Shown: positions 34,970 to 46,000, numbered from the stretch's first letter. The stretch: DNA of 64,000 bases from Lachnospiraceae bacterium (GCA_024691125.1 JAILNV010000016.1:97966-161965); one strand, 5' to 3'. Numbers and translations: made by a program. The notes: a model not told the origin generated them from the letters alone.

Positions 34970-36085
34970 TCACTTGAACATCTCAAGCCCCTGTTTTACC
35001 TTGCTGTGGGCATTATAGAATCTGATCAGCGCAAGTATCACAAAGATGATAAAAAGTACAGTCAGTGAGCCCAGGCAGTCTATACCCACATCCTTAAACG
35101 ACCTGTTCCTGCCGTCAACATACCCCTGGTTTATCTCATCAGCCACCGACAGTACTAACGAAAGCAGAAAGGACAGTGAAAATGAAAATATATTTCTGAG
35201 CCTTCTGCAGTAGAAGAACACAAAGGTAAACATGGTAAGCACACCGAATTCGGCAAAATGAGCACCCTTCCTTACAAAGCCTTCATACACCGGTACTGAT
35301 TTCTGGATCTTTTCTGCCGTCCATCCGAACCGCATGACCTTGTTGACTACATACAGAAGCTTCTCCGTTACAAAGATGCTTAAAGCACTTGAATTATCCG
35401 CATCCTCACTTCCGAAGCCGAATATGAGCATAATCATAAGTATGACGGGAAGCAGCTGGATTATGAACAGCGTGATCCTGTTAAGCCTCTGCTCGTTACG
35501 GCTCAGAGGCAGCTGTGATTCATGCTTAAATGCGATATAACTGTGATATATTGCCCAGAATACGATATAACCAAGAACCGCACCGCCTGTGTTAAGAAGG
35601 ATGTCGTCAATCTCGAAATAGCCTCTCCCCGTTAACAGCTGCGTCATTTCTATAAGCATGCTGGATATGAAAGCCATAAGGATCAAATTCCACCATTTCT
35701 TAAAGAAACGTGTTGTCAGAGGCACCAGTATTCCGAACGGGATGAAGAGGAGGACATTCTCCGCCGCATGCTGTGACAGTGTGCCGTCCGCACGCCAAGT
35801 ACCCAGTATTTCCAGATTGATCTTGTTGGATCTGCTGCCCGGTTCTCTTCCGGACAGAGTCAGTGCCACAAGATAGGACATATATACACAAAAAACACCA
35901 AACAGACAGATGGACAACGCCATCTGCCATAATTTTTGGTATTTCCTGCCCCGCAGCCTCTGTATAAGATTGACTGCCAATATGATAAGTGTGTATACAA
36001 GAACAGCTCTGCAGGTAAAGCCCAAGGCCTGTTCGTCAAACCTTCGCAGAGCTATCCATATATCATTCAGCGCTCTAAGCAACAT
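34970..36085 (-). CDS. Protein with two VanZ-like domains
   Basis: A 371-residue membrane protein. The first VanZ-like unit (about 1-190) has AENVLLFIPFGILVPL, the EMTQLLTGRGYFEIDDILLNTGGAVLGY signature and several helices. A second unit (about 200-355) repeats the plan with FVRKGAHFAEFGVLTMFTF and VADEINQGYVDGRNRSFKDVGIDCLGSL. VanZ proteins are linked to lipoglycopeptide (teicoplanin) tolerance, but the family is broad and its activity is not defined. ATG at 36085 has AGGTG eight bases before it. A tandem fusion is less common than single VanZ proteins. No vancomycin-resistance genes are nearby. Confidence 0.82.
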   Translation of the reverse strand: MLLRALNDIWIALRRFDEQALGFTCRAVLVYTLIILAVNLIQRLRGRKYQKLWQMALSICLFGVFCVYMSYLVALTLSGREPGSRSNKINLEILGTWRADGTLSQHAAENVLLFIPFGILVPLTTRFFKKWWNLILMAFISSMLIEMTQLLTGRGYFEIDDILLNTGGAVLGYIVFWAIYHSYIAFKHESQLPLSRNEQRLNRITLFIIQLLPVILMIMLIFGFGSEDADNSSALSIFVTEKLLYVVNKVMRFGWTAEKIQKSVPVYEGFVRKGAHFAEFGVLTMFTFVFFYCRRLRNIFSFSLSFLLSLVLSVADEINQGYVDGRNRSFKDVGIDCLGSLTVLFIIFVILALIRFYNAHSKVKQGLEMFK

Positions 36086-36179
36086 CCGCACTACACCTGT
36101 TTATAAATCCATGTACTCTGATCCGAGTTACTGTGATCAGAGGTATGGTAATTCCCCTAAAACCAGATTATGTAAACCA

Positions 36180-37457
36180 TTATCTGTAGATGATATCATC
36201 CCTTGAAGGTCCGTTACTTACCATGGTTATCGGGAAGCCTATCTTATCCTCGATAAATTCGATATACTTACGGCAGTTCTCGGGAAGATCCTCATATTTC
36301 TTTATTCCCCTTATGTCGCACTTCCATCCGGGAAGCACTTCGAGCACAGGCTTAGCCTTTTCAAGAAGCGATGTCACGGGGAAATCCGTGGTAACCTTGC
36401 CGTCTATCTCATAACCGGTACATACCGGGATCTCATCCAGATAACCCAATACGTCCAGAACAGTAAATGCCACATCGGTAGTACCCTGAATGCGGCAGCC
36501 GTATTTGCTGGCCACACAGTCGAACCATCCCATACGTCTCGGACGTCCCGTAGTAGCACCGTACTCACCGCCGTCACCCCCGCGGTTCCTTAACTCTTCG
36601 GCTTCTTCACCGAATATCTCGGATACGAAGGCACCCGCTCCCACTGCGGATGAATATGCCTTGCACACGGTTATTATCTGCTTGATCTCATAAGGCGGAA
36701 GTCCTGCGCCTATGGCTCCGTATGCCGCAAGAGTGGATGATGATGTAACCATGGGATAGATTCCGTGATCGGGATCCTTAAGTGAACCCAGCTGACCCTC
36801 AAGAAGGATATTCTTGCCCTTCCGGATCGCGTTCCACAGATACAGTGATGTATCGCATACATACGGCTCTACCATCTTCTTATATTCCATCATTGTCTCA
36901 TAGAGCTTATCCTCATCAAGCTTCGGCTTATGATAGAGATCCTCAAGCATGACATTCTTGATCTCACATACTCTTGCGATCTTCTCTTTAAGGACAGCCT
37001 CATCATCAAACAGCTCGCTTACCTGGAAGCCGATCTTGGCATACTTGTCCGAATAGAAGGGCGCGATACCCGACTTGGTCGAACCGAAGGACTTTCCTGC
37101 CAGTCTTGCTTCCTCATATGTATCGAAATCAATATGGTACGGCATGACCATCTGAGCCCTGTTGGAAATAAGCAGCTTAGGCTCCGGAACACCCTTTGAC
37201 ATGATATCCTTTATTTCATTAAACAGTATGGGAATGTTCAGTGCGACACCGTTACCTATAACGCTTGTTACATTCTCATTAAACACACCCGATGGTAAAG
37301 TATGCAGTGCGAACTTCCCGTATTTGTTTACTATCGTATGTCCCGCATTTGCGCCGCCCTGAAAACGTACCACTATATCCGCTTCCTGAGCCAGCATATC
37401 CGTCATCTTGCCTTTACCTTCATCACCCCAATTGGCTCCTACTATTGCTTTAACCAT
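36180..37457 (-). CDS. purA: Adenylosuccinate synthetase
   Basis: Joins IMP and aspartate with GTP to form adenylosuccinate, the first step from IMP to AMP. The 425-residue product has NWGDEGKGKMTDMLA at the N-terminus (P-loop with catalytic Asp and Lys), GGANAGHTIV near residue 35, STKSGIAPFYSDK and the RPRRMGWFDC segment near 305. AGGAGG lies before the ATG. It is 43 bases after purB, so the two successive pathway steps are co-transcribed. Confidence 0.98.
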   Translation of the reverse strand: MVKAIVGANWGDEGKGKMTDMLAQEADIVVRFQGGANAGHTIVNKYGKFALHTLPSGVFNENVTSVIGNGVALNIPILFNEIKDIMSKGVPEPKLLISNRAQMVMPYHIDFDTYEEARLAGKSFGSTKSGIAPFYSDKYAKIGFQVSELFDDEAVLKEKIARVCEIKNVMLEDLYHKPKLDEDKLYETMMEYKKMVEPYVCDTSLYLWNAIRKGKNILLEGQLGSLKDPDHGIYPMVTSSSTLAAYGAIGAGLPPYEIKQIITVCKAYSSAVGAGAFVSEIFGEEAEELRNRGGDGGEYGATTGRPRRMGWFDCVASKYGCRIQGTTDVAFTVLDVLGYLDEIPVCTGYEIDGKVTTDFPVTSLLEKAKPVLEVLPGWKCDIRGIKKYEDLPENCRKYIEFIEDKIGFPITMVSNGPSRDDIIYR

Positions 37458-37500
37458 CTCAGTTCCTCCTGTCCTCCCTGTTTAAATATTCAGCCTGTTA

Positions 37501-38931
37501 CTATACATTAATATCCGCATGCATTCCGAGCACATCTTTGTTCTCATCAAGCATCGGACGGATCACATTCTTAAGATAAGCTTCTACCTGCTGCGGTGCA
37601 CGTCCCACATATCTTGCGGGATCCATTGTTTTATTAAGCTCATTAAGGCTCATATTGAATTCAGGCTCATCCGCAATAAGCTTAAGCAGGTTGTTCTCAC
37701 CGCCGTTCTGTTTAACATTCTTTGCAGCCTTCATTGACAGCTCTCTTATCAGTTCATGGAGCTCCTGTCTGTCACCGCCTGCCTTAACCGCATCCATCAT
37801 GATATTCTCCGTAGCCATGAACGGAAGCTCGCTGCGCAGGTGCTTGTCTATCACCTTATCGTTAACTACCAGTCCATCCACCACATTAAGGCACAGATCC
37901 AGCACTCCGTCTGTGGCAAGGAATGCCTCTGGTATCGACAGCCTCTTATTGGCCGAATCGTCAAGAGTCCTCTCAAACCACTGCGTTGCAGAAGTTATTG
38001 CCGGATTAAGTGCATCTATCATCACATAACGGCTGAGTGATGCTATCCTCTCACTTCTCATCGGATTACGCTTATAAGCCATTGCCGATGAACCTATCTG
38101 GCTCTTCTCGAAGGGCTCTTCAACCTCCTTAAGATGCTGTAACAGTCTTATGTCATTGGAGAACTTATGAGCACTTGCCGCAATACCCGCAAGTACATTG
38201 GCCACTCTTGTATCCACCTTGCGTGAATACGTCTGCCCCGACACCGGATAGCACTCCTTGAAGCCCATCTTTTCGGCTATCATCGGATCTATCCTGTCTA
38301 TCCTCTCCTGATCCCCGTCAAACAGCTCTAAGAAGCTTGCCTGTGTTCCCGTAGTTCCCTTGGATCCAAGCAGCTTCATTGTTGACAGTACGAAATCCAG
38401 CTCCTCCAGATCAAGCATGAACTCATTCATCCACAGAGTGGCTCTCTTTCCCACGGTCGTAGGCTGGGCAGGCTGAAAATGCGTAAAAGCAAGTGTAGGC
38501 AGAGACTTATACTTATCAGCGAAGCCTGAGAGCTCATATATAACATTTATAAGCTTCTTCCTTACCAGCTTAAGAGCTTCCGTCATAACGATTATGTCCG
38601 TATTATCACCCACATAACACGATGTGGCTCCCAGATGAATGATGCCCTTGGCCTTGGGGCACTGTACACCGTAAGCATACACATGACTCATTACGTCATG
38701 ACGTACCTCCTTCTCACGCTTCTTGGCAACATCATAATTGATGTCCTCCGCATGTGCCTTAAGCTCATCTATCTGCTCCTGCGTGATATTAAGTCCCAGC
38801 TCCTTCTCGGTTTCCGCAAGGGCTATCCACAGTCTCCTCCAGGTTCTGAATTTCATATCGGGCGAAAAGATATACTGCATCTCCTCACTTGCGTATCTTT
38901 CCGATAACGGACTGACATATCTGTTTGTCAT
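37501..38931 (-). CDS. purB: Adenylosuccinate lyase
   Basis: Cleaves adenylosuccinate to AMP and fumarate, and SAICAR to AICAR. The 476-residue product has HDVMSHVYAYGVQCPKAKGIIHLGATSCYVGDNTD, the TLAFTHFQPAQPTTVGKR segment and the superfamily signature SSAMAYKRNPMRSERIASLSR near residue 283. Length fits the PurB group closer to the eukaryotic and clostridial type. It is first of purB-purA and divergent from the PilZ gene; the candidate PilZ promoter overlaps its start. Confidence 0.98.
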   Translation of the reverse strand: MTNRYVSPLSERYASEEMQYIFSPDMKFRTWRRLWIALAETEKELGLNITQEQIDELKAHAEDINYDVAKKREKEVRHDVMSHVYAYGVQCPKAKGIIHLGATSCYVGDNTDIIVMTEALKLVRKKLINVIYELSGFADKYKSLPTLAFTHFQPAQPTTVGKRATLWMNEFMLDLEELDFVLSTMKLLGSKGTTGTQASFLELFDGDQERIDRIDPMIAEKMGFKECYPVSGQTYSRKVDTRVANVLAGIAASAHKFSNDIRLLQHLKEVEEPFEKSQIGSSAMAYKRNPMRSERIASLSRYVMIDALNPAITSATQWFERTLDDSANKRLSIPEAFLATDGVLDLCLNVVDGLVVNDKVIDKHLRSELPFMATENIMMDAVKAGGDRQELHELIRELSMKAAKNVKQNGGENNLLKLIADEPEFNMSLNELNKTMDPARYVGRAPQQVEAYLKNVIRPMLDENKDVLGMHADINV

Positions 38932-38959
38932 TGCATTTTCCTTTCTTTTTTGTCATAAT
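38931..38959 (+). promoter_or_regulatory. Candidate promoter of the PilZ gene
   Basis: TTGCAT (38931-38936), 17-base T-rich spacer, CATAAT (38954-38959), about 45 bases before the start at 39006. It overlaps the first base of the purB start on the other strand. Confidence 0.45.
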
Positions 38960-39005
38960 CATATATAGAAATACCAAACTGCTCCTGTTCATGAGGTACA
39001 CATCG

Positions 39006-39371
39006 ATGAATGAAAAGCGTAAAGACAAAAGGATACCGGTCAATATAGCGCTGTCTGTATCCGATCTGTATACCGATAACAGCTTTGATGTTGCAGATAT
39101 ATCCTCTCCCATTGAGGTTACCGATATTTCCGCAAGAGGTATGGGCTTTATATGCGAAGCCGTTCTTCCCATAGGCAGCTGCTTCATATCCAACATCGAG
39201 CTAAGCAGGGATCTTCCGCAGATAATTACCGATTTAAGGATCATCCGCAGCCAGGCTCTGCCCGGAGGCCGTTATCAGTACGGATGCGAATTCACTTCCA
39301 TTTCACCCCGTGTATCCAGGATGCTCGATGATTACGAAGCGCGCATGAATCATAACGCAGCCAATGAATGA
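39006..39371 (+). CDS. PilZ-domain c-di-GMP receptor
   Basis: A 121-residue single-domain protein. The c-di-GMP binding motif is RKDKRIPVN (RxxxR) at the N-terminus followed by VTDISARGMGFIC ((D/N)-x-S-x-x-G) near residue 40. The beta-barrel continues through CEFTSISPRVSRML. ATG at 39006 has GAGGT eight bases upstream. It is a lone plus-strand gene between purB and the DUF block, convergent with the latter (five bases apart). With two cyclases and one phosphodiesterase nearby it completes a local c-di-GMP set. Confidence 0.85.
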   Translation: MNEKRKDKRIPVNIALSVSDLYTDNSFDVADISSPIEVTDISARGMGFICEAVLPIGSCFISNIELSRDLPQIITDLRIIRSQALPGGRYQYGCEFTSISPRVSRMLDDYEARMNHNAANE

Positions 39372-39376
39372 TACTA

Positions 39377-40636
39377 TCATGTTTCCGCTGTTTTATCAAG
39401 CGATTCATACTGCCTGACTATTGCCATGATCTCACCTGCGAACTTCGGATATTCATGCACGATGGCTTCTATCTGATCCCTGCACATATCCATACTGTAG
39501 TTATTCAGATCCATACCCTGTTTAAGCTTCTTCCGCTGGATGATCATCTTGCGCCTGACGCTCTGCATGACCTCTTCATCTGTCAGGAGCTCTGTCCTGT
39601 ACACAAACATCGACGCATCATTCAGCCTGTAGTTGTTAAGCTCCTTCATCAGCTCCCTGCGGGCATTTTCCATCTTAAGCGCCACCTCTTCCGAATGGTT
39701 CCTGGCTGCCTTTTCTTCCAGATATTTCTCCCACATATAAGAGAGTTCATATGAATTGTTAACATTATATTTGGTATAGTAGAAATCTATAAGATTTGTG
39801 GCGTTAACATACTTTATCTTAACACTGTTCTGAAGCGTTATCGCCCTGTTTATCTTCTTCTCCGTACTCACCTGTGAATCCTGGGCATTCTTAAACGTTA
39901 CACAGACACCCGTCAGAGACATGCAGAAAAACGCAAGTACTACATAATATCCCATCCTGACATCGAACTTAAGGGCTGAATGAAGGACAAAAAGAAGTGC
40001 CGCAGCCATAACCGATACCAGGGTACAGATAAATGCAAGCGCTTTGGCATTCGAAGCCCTTCTTTTCTCTTCCCTGCGCTGAAAGGCCAATGCGCCTTTC
40101 TCTCCTTCAAGAAGATTGAGGTCTCTTTTTATGGACATCTGATGATTCTCCTCGGCCTGCATCTTCTTTATAACGTCCGGGATCTCCTTTTCCCTGCGCT
40201 CCATATCGCGGTACTGGGATTCCGTTATCTTGCTTAAGGGTCTTTCGTATTTCTTTTCGTCTTCCTGTATTTTCTCTATCCGCTTTGCGAGTCTTTTAAG
40301 TTCGCTGATCCGGGTAAGGGAAAGCGCACATATCTCGTCTATATCCGAAAGCTGCTGGGTGATCCTTTCATACTCCTGCTTCTGACCTGCCATATCATCC
40401 GCAGCAGCTCTCATCTGCTCACAGCGGTCTCTTATGAACAGCTCTCTCTCCCTGTAATCAAGGATATTTATATCTGCCCGTCTTACCGGCATATGCTTAA
40501 GCCTGTCTGTCAGCTGTTCGGCATCCTCATCCTCTTCCTCTTCATCGGGATACATACCTATGCCGAAATCAAGCTCGTCATCGTCTTCTTCATCATCGAA
40601 GCCCAGTTTTTCCTTAATAAGATCTATCAAACCCAT
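39377..40636 (-). CDS. Acidic coiled-coil membrane protein of unknown function
   Basis: A 419-residue protein I cannot assign. Residues 1-45 are strikingly acidic (FDDEEDDDELDFG; YPDEEEEDEDAEQ). About 60-190 is predicted coiled coil (SRISELKRLAKRIEKIQEDEKKYE-type heptads). Two membrane helices follow near 197-217 (ALAFICTLVSVMAAALLFVLH) and 223-243 (MGYYVVLAFFCMSLTGVCVTF), then a second helical cytoplasmic part to the end. Both long arms should face the cytoplasm. AGGAG lies before the ATG, nine bases after the TPR-like gene. It is the last gene of the DUF5717-DUF5716 block and is a candidate membrane anchor for it. Confidence 0.7.
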   Translation of the reverse strand: MGLIDLIKEKLGFDDEEDDDELDFGIGMYPDEEEEDEDAEQLTDRLKHMPVRRADINILDYRERELFIRDRCEQMRAAADDMAGQKQEYERITQQLSDIDEICALSLTRISELKRLAKRIEKIQEDEKKYERPLSKITESQYRDMERREKEIPDVIKKMQAEENHQMSIKRDLNLLEGEKGALAFQRREEKRRASNAKALAFICTLVSVMAAALLFVLHSALKFDVRMGYYVVLAFFCMSLTGVCVTFKNAQDSQVSTEKKINRAITLQNSVKIKYVNATNLIDFYYTKYNVNNSYELSYMWEKYLEEKAARNHSEEVALKMENARRELMKELNNYRLNDASMFVYRTELLTDEEVMQSVRRKMIIQRKKLKQGMDLNNYSMDMCRDQIEAIVHEYPKFAGEIMAIVRQYESLDKTAET

Positions 40637-40645
40637 AGCAAGCTC

Positions 40646-41488
40646 CTAGTGCGGCATCATATCCATCCTGTAATCCCACTTCCATCCTTCAATGGTCTCT
40701 TCCACCGCTTCGTAATACCGGCTGATCATCCCATCCTCTTTAAGCTGCTTAAGCTCATTTAAATCCATGGCATATTTATTATCCGAATTCCTGTAATCCT
40801 CCCTTGTCGCCAGAATCCTCTCTACCTTTCCGGCAATCTCCGAGGAATAGCCATATTTAAGCAGCAGTCTGTCGTAATCCCTCTTATCCATATACAGCCT
40901 GCAGCTTAAAAGATACATCTTAAGCGATTCATCATCCATGTTCAGCCTGTATGCCTCCAGATAATCCTCGGCGGCCTTCTCATACAGCATAAGCCTTGCA
41001 TATGCGGTAGCCGTGTTATGAAGTACAGACGCATACAGGAGCGGTTCCGCTTCCTTGTCTATCTTTCCCAGGGTAACCTTATATTCATCCATTGCCCTTA
41101 TAAGCTTTCCCGCCTTTAAAAGGTTGTCTCCCCTGCTCTTATGCTTTCTCGACGGACTTAAGCCGGCACTCTCTACAATTATCTGCTTAATGCTTCTTAT
41201 CTCATCCTTATCACAGTATCCCGCATCCTCAAGGATAGCCACGATAAAGTCTATAAGCGCTCCTTTACCCTTTATGATCTCCTTAAGCGAATCCGCCAGT
41301 TCCGTAAGCTTAAGCTGATCTTTGATGTACCTGCACAGCTCTTCATCCATAAAATCATGATCAAGCGTATGTGCATTCTGTGCTATCAGATAGCAGAGCT
41401 CTTCGATCGAATATATATTGACTCCAAGCGCCGGTATATAATATGGCCTTTCAGCCGGTTCACCCCGGCATAATAACAGTTCAGACAT
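40646..41488 (-). CDS. TPR-like helical protein of unknown function
   Basis: A 280-residue soluble protein. The N-terminal part has RPYYIPALGVNIYSIEELCYLIAQNAHTLD, a segment that recurs in Lachnospiraceae proteins next to DUF5716/5717. The C-terminal half contains TPR-like pairs (GDNLLKAGKLIRAMDEYKVTLG; LHNTATAYARLMLYEKAAEDYLEAYRLNMDDESL). ATG at 41488 has GGGGA upstream. It follows the DUF5716 gene by 19 bases. It is probably a protein-binding adaptor within this block; no enzymatic motif is seen. Confidence 0.7.
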   Translation of the reverse strand: MSELLLCRGEPAERPYYIPALGVNIYSIEELCYLIAQNAHTLDHDFMDEELCRYIKDQLKLTELADSLKEIIKGKGALIDFIVAILEDAGYCDKDEIRSIKQIIVESAGLSPSRKHKSRGDNLLKAGKLIRAMDEYKVTLGKIDKEAEPLLYASVLHNTATAYARLMLYEKAAEDYLEAYRLNMDDESLKMYLLSCRLYMDKRDYDRLLLKYGYSSEIAGKVERILATREDYRNSDNKYAMDLNELKQLKEDGMISRYYEAVEETIEGWKWDYRMDMMPH

Positions 41489-41507
41489 GCTTTTTCCCCG
41501 TAAACAG

Positions 41508-43004
41508 TTATTCAATCGTTAATTCCTTATCCCATGCAAGTCCTGAGGACTGGAATATTTCGCCGAATCCCATATCCTTAACAACTGCCTTGACAGTATT
41601 ACCCGAAGAAAAGATTACCCAGAGCTTAAGCCGCGTAGTCTTGGGCGGTCTCTCGGGAAGTCCGTCAAGTACAATATCCATAACCCTTATTTCCTTACCG
41701 TCCAGCGGAGTTACTATAAGCTGGACCTTGCTGCCGCTCTTAAGCAGGAATTCCACCTCCGCACTTATATCGAACCAGTTCTCCCCTCCGTCGGCCAGTG
41801 CAATGTATTCCTCCTGTCCGTTTCTGTCAATATATATCCCGAGGTTGAACTTAAGCTTATCCTCTCCAAGGAAAATATATCTATCATTGTTCTCCGAAGG
41901 GAACAGTTTATCCATGCCATAATAGCAGGCTCCCTTGGAATACATGTTGCTTCCCTGGAATACCCTTCGTCCCATACACAGGAACCTTATCGTTTTGCCG
42001 CACCATTCCCCGTCAAAACCCTGCCCGAGCAGATAAGCCGAACGAACGGTACGGGTTATAAGGAATTCATGTATCAGGTTATATAGCTTCTCATCCATCA
42101 CATCTATTTCCTTTTCGGATGAGACCACTACCCTTGCATTTCTAAGATCCTGGATATCCGCTTCTGTTCCGCTGTCATTCTCATTTCCCAAATGCTCTGT
42201 ATCGTCGCTGCATGCCAATGGCCTTTCCTTTACGGATTCTCTGTCCCTGTTCTCATTCTCTTCGTCCGTACCGGATGCTTTACCGTCATCTCCACCGGCA
42301 TCGGCATCTTCAAATGCCGTATCCTCTTCCTCATCATAATATGTACTCATATCCGGAATACTCAGCCCTTCGAATTCTGTCTTGTCTATCACACCTACGA
42401 TGGGCGTTGTCCTGTGATTCATGTGCATATGATATGCCGTCATAGTCTTACCGTCATGATCGAATATCACACATTCGGGATCCCACAGTTCCTCAGGCTG
42501 ATGGATCATATAGCAGTATACGGCTTCACTGTATCCCTGAAACATAATCCTGCTTCTCTCGATCGGGACAGCCGCCGACAGCCTCTCAAGAACCGAAAGC
42601 ATCTCCCTGTCAAGCTTTGGAACCGTAAATACAAAGCTCTCTATCTGTTCCACCGAAACATAAACCGACAGAAGCTTAAGCGTTTTTCTTACAAACAGTA
42701 TAAGAAGATCTATACCGTTGAAATCCTCACCTTCGATCGTAATGGCTTTCCCTGACAGTGCAAGACTCAGAAGCTTATTTACCTCTGCCTCGCCATCCCT
42801 CATTATGAGCCTCTGGGCCTCCGTACCGAAGCTCCACTGGTTAACCCTCTTTCTCTTGCACAGAACAGTCGGCACACCCAGTCTTTCATTCTCTCCGTCT
42901 GATACCAGTGTGCCCGGGCTTTCATTATCAAGCTCAAAATAGCTTATCTGAACCTGTATATCATTTAGATCGTAACCGATCACATATCTTGTATTACCTT
43001 CCAT
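41508..43004 (-). CDS. DUF5716-family protein with an actin/Hsp70-like fold
   Basis: A 498-residue soluble protein. Several segments look like a divergent actin/Hsp70 ATPase: YVIGYDLNDIQVQISYF at the N-terminus (phosphate-1-like), ESFVFTVPKLDREMLSVLERLSAA near 120 (as Hsp70 ITVPA...QR.A), ECVIFDHDGKTMTAYHMHMN near 175 (phosphate-2-like), and SAYLLGQGFDGEWCGKTIRFLCMGRRVFQG plus KGACYYGM (adenosine-motif-like) near 320-350. A polar, acidic insertion (about 225-275) splits the middle. Whether it binds ATP is unknown. It is tightly linked to the DUF5717 gene upstream (12 bases). Confidence 0.75.
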   Translation of the reverse strand: MEGNTRYVIGYDLNDIQVQISYFELDNESPGTLVSDGENERLGVPTVLCKRKRVNQWSFGTEAQRLIMRDGEAEVNKLLSLALSGKAITIEGEDFNGIDLLILFVRKTLKLLSVYVSVEQIESFVFTVPKLDREMLSVLERLSAAVPIERSRIMFQGYSEAVYCYMIHQPEELWDPECVIFDHDGKTMTAYHMHMNHRTTPIVGVIDKTEFEGLSIPDMSTYYDEEEDTAFEDADAGGDDGKASGTDEENENRDRESVKERPLACSDDTEHLGNENDSGTEADIQDLRNARVVVSSEKEIDVMDEKLYNLIHEFLITRTVRSAYLLGQGFDGEWCGKTIRFLCMGRRVFQGSNMYSKGACYYGMDKLFPSENNDRYIFLGEDKLKFNLGIYIDRNGQEEYIALADGGENWFDISAEVEFLLKSGSKVQLIVTPLDGKEIRVMDIVLDGLPERPPKTTRLKLWVIFSSGNTVKAVVKDMGFGEIFQSSGLAWDKELTIE

Positions 43005-43016
43005 TAACTCCTCACC

Positions 43017-46000
43017 TTATAAGCATGTGAACGCACGCTGCGCGAAGCATTCTTCCTTAACATACTCCTCCATAAGCTGCATAAGGGTGTCATCATCCTG
43101 AAGCGTCTTCGCAACGACCATGTCGTTGATCATCGCATATCTCGATCCGCCGCCCTCGACAACATTATCGGAAACAGATACGGAATCAGAGAAGGTCAGA
43201 TACTCCTCGCCTCCCACTTCTTCCGAAATGTAGTACTGAAGATTCTCTCCGAAGAAAAGTATGAAATCCTTTGTGAATATCCCGCCGTACATATTCCGCA
43301 TTTCTTCCGTGTGATAATTATCATCACTGTCACTGCTCTCAATAATATAATGGAGTATTACCCTTGCCGTGGGAGCCGTCTTGTATTCTATTATCACCTT
43401 GTCCTTGAAGTCGGCCGGTTCGCCAAGCACACCCATATAATCCTTGAAGAAAGCGAAATAAATGTTCCTTGCCGAGAATTCATCCAGAAACTCCCTGAGC
43501 ATATCGGCCACACGCTGGTCTATGGATTTCTTTTCTTCCGTGTAGTGCTTAAGCAGAGCCAGCTTGCAGGCATCGTTAAGCTCTTCTCCCCGTCGGTAAT
43601 TCTTGGTCAGATGTTCGAATACTCTTGCGTCAAGCATTCTGTCCTTAACGAAATAATCGTAAGCACAATATGACAGATATGCCAGCTCAACCTTCGTATT
43701 GGAGCCTCTCTTAACATATTCCTCAAACAGCTCCTCTTTCTCGCCGATGGTCGTTCCCGTTGTTATCATCTGGATTATAAGCTTCTCCATCAGCGCGAAG
43801 CAGTCAACATCGAACTGTCTTGCCGCTTTCCAGAGATTTCTCAGTTCCTTTGTAAGTCCGTTAAAGTGCTCGACAAGATATTCAAGCGTAAGCACATCAT
43901 ACTTGCCATTTATAAATGCATGATATGCCACCTTGACAAGCATTACATCATACAGCTCTTCTTTTTTTCCTATCATATGCGAGCATATCCTGACCACTGT
44001 CTTTACCGGTACCTTCTCAGCCCCGTAAATGGTAATGATCTCATATGCTTCATCATACATTCCCCTCATCACAAAATATCCGAGAAGCTCTGCCCTGTCC
44101 TTGACGGTCAGAACCTTGGGATCTATGTTTGCAAGGAATTCATCGAGCGTTGAGATCTCATTATTGTCATAATAATGTCTCAGCAGCTCCATCCTGACGT
44201 CACGCTTGAAATTCTCCTTGATATCAACCGAATCAACAAGATTCCTGCATGCGTCAACATTTTCATCATCGACGGTTATGTAATGTCCTCTTCCGTTGCA
44301 CAGATACAGGTTAAATCCGGGATTATCCGTCACATAATCCTTTACATAAGGTATATACGGTTCTTCCTCTATAAGATTCCTCACTCTGTCAAGCGGCAGA
44401 AGCGTGCGTCTTCCTTCCTCATCCTCCGCGAATACCAGATAACTGTTACTGTATATCTCAGGATATGCATGGCCGTTCTCAACAGCATAAACGCCCTCTC
44501 CCTCGAATTCATCCTGTATCACGCAGATCCTCTTTATCGAAGGGTTCGTAACCTTGACATCATAAGAGAACAGAAGCTTAACGAAGCTGTTAACTATATC
44601 GGGGTGAAGGGATTCGGGCGGAAGCACCTGCTCATAGAGGAATGCCAGATCCCTGTTAATCCTGCCGTTATGAACCTGTTCAAGAGCGAACTCACGCATT
44701 GTAGGCTCATATTCTTCACACAGCCTCAGTACCTCGAATCTGTGCTTGAGCATATTGGCATACAGATATGCGAGATGTATATAATCCAGCTTGTTCCTGA
44801 ATCCAAAATACATTATAACGGGCTTCGGAAGCAACTCATCCCTGTCAAGAGGAACCGAAAGCATGTAATATTCATAAAGCTTGGTTATACGGAGCTCAAG
44901 GCTTACGCCAAGGCTGTACCATTTAAAGCACTCTATGTCCGTCCTGTCCGCTTTGATAAGCATAGCGCAGATGGCACCGACCACATCTGCCTCTTCATTT
45001 ATCCTGTATATTCTTATAAGAAGCTTTAAAACAGCCGGATTATACTCCTTAAGCCTTGCGCATATATACAGTATCTGCCTGCACAGTTCATGATTCATGC
45101 GCCCGTTCTTGGCTGCCCATGTAAGTATCTGTATCTCAAAGCTTCCAAGCCTGTTCAGGGACGCCGGATTGATCACATAATACTGGTATGCTTCCACGTA
45201 GATTATCGGGCTTCTGCAGCCCCTGTTGTACTGCTCCTCGATAAGCTCTATCTTCCTTGCATGATTCTCCGACAGATCCTCATCAAGATACAGCAGCGTC
45301 CATAATATCCTGTAGTCGTCAGGATTCTTCTCATACAGCTTGGCAACCTCTTCCGCTACCTCATTTATATATGCGTCATCCCGCATATACAGCGTGGTCA
45401 GATAGAGATAATAGCTGTATATGGTAGGCTCTTTTCTCTGTATCTTAAGGTCGTTGCTCACATGGTCTATGATCCATTTGGCTTCATTATAACGCTGTGA
45501 AACCAGTAGAAGCTGTGCCTGGAACAGCCTTGATTCGGGGTTCTTGTCATCCAGCACATTAAGCCTCTCCACGATCTTAAGCGAATCTCTGACCCATGTA
45601 TTAACATTTATATGCTTTGTCCTGAAAGCAATATAGCAGCGCATAAGGCGCATGGTAAGATTGCGTTTCTCACGTCTCTCAATCCTCAGGCCTTCATTGC
45701 TCATTCTCTTCGAGGCTACTATCGTAACCGTAAGGGTCTGGTGATGTCCCTTGAAGATCAGATGTCCGAAATTCCGTCCCTCATGCAGCATGTCTTCTTC
45801 CACGAAGAAAACAAATCTGCTGATATTCCCCTGGAAATCATCCGATGTAAGTTCCTTCTTGTCTATTCTTATAAAGCTGCAGTCCGTACTCACCTCAAGA
45901 TGTGCAAAACCCCATGTGGATTTCCGGACAGGAAGCTCACATCTTAAAGTCTCGGTTATGTCCGTGATCTCATGATATGTCTTATCAACGCTGAAAAGAA

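Noticed and set aside
34970..36085. A glycopeptide-resistance (van) cluster
   Set aside because: Only a VanZ-like protein is present; no VanH, VanA, VanX or regulatory genes are near, and VanZ is widespread without resistance.
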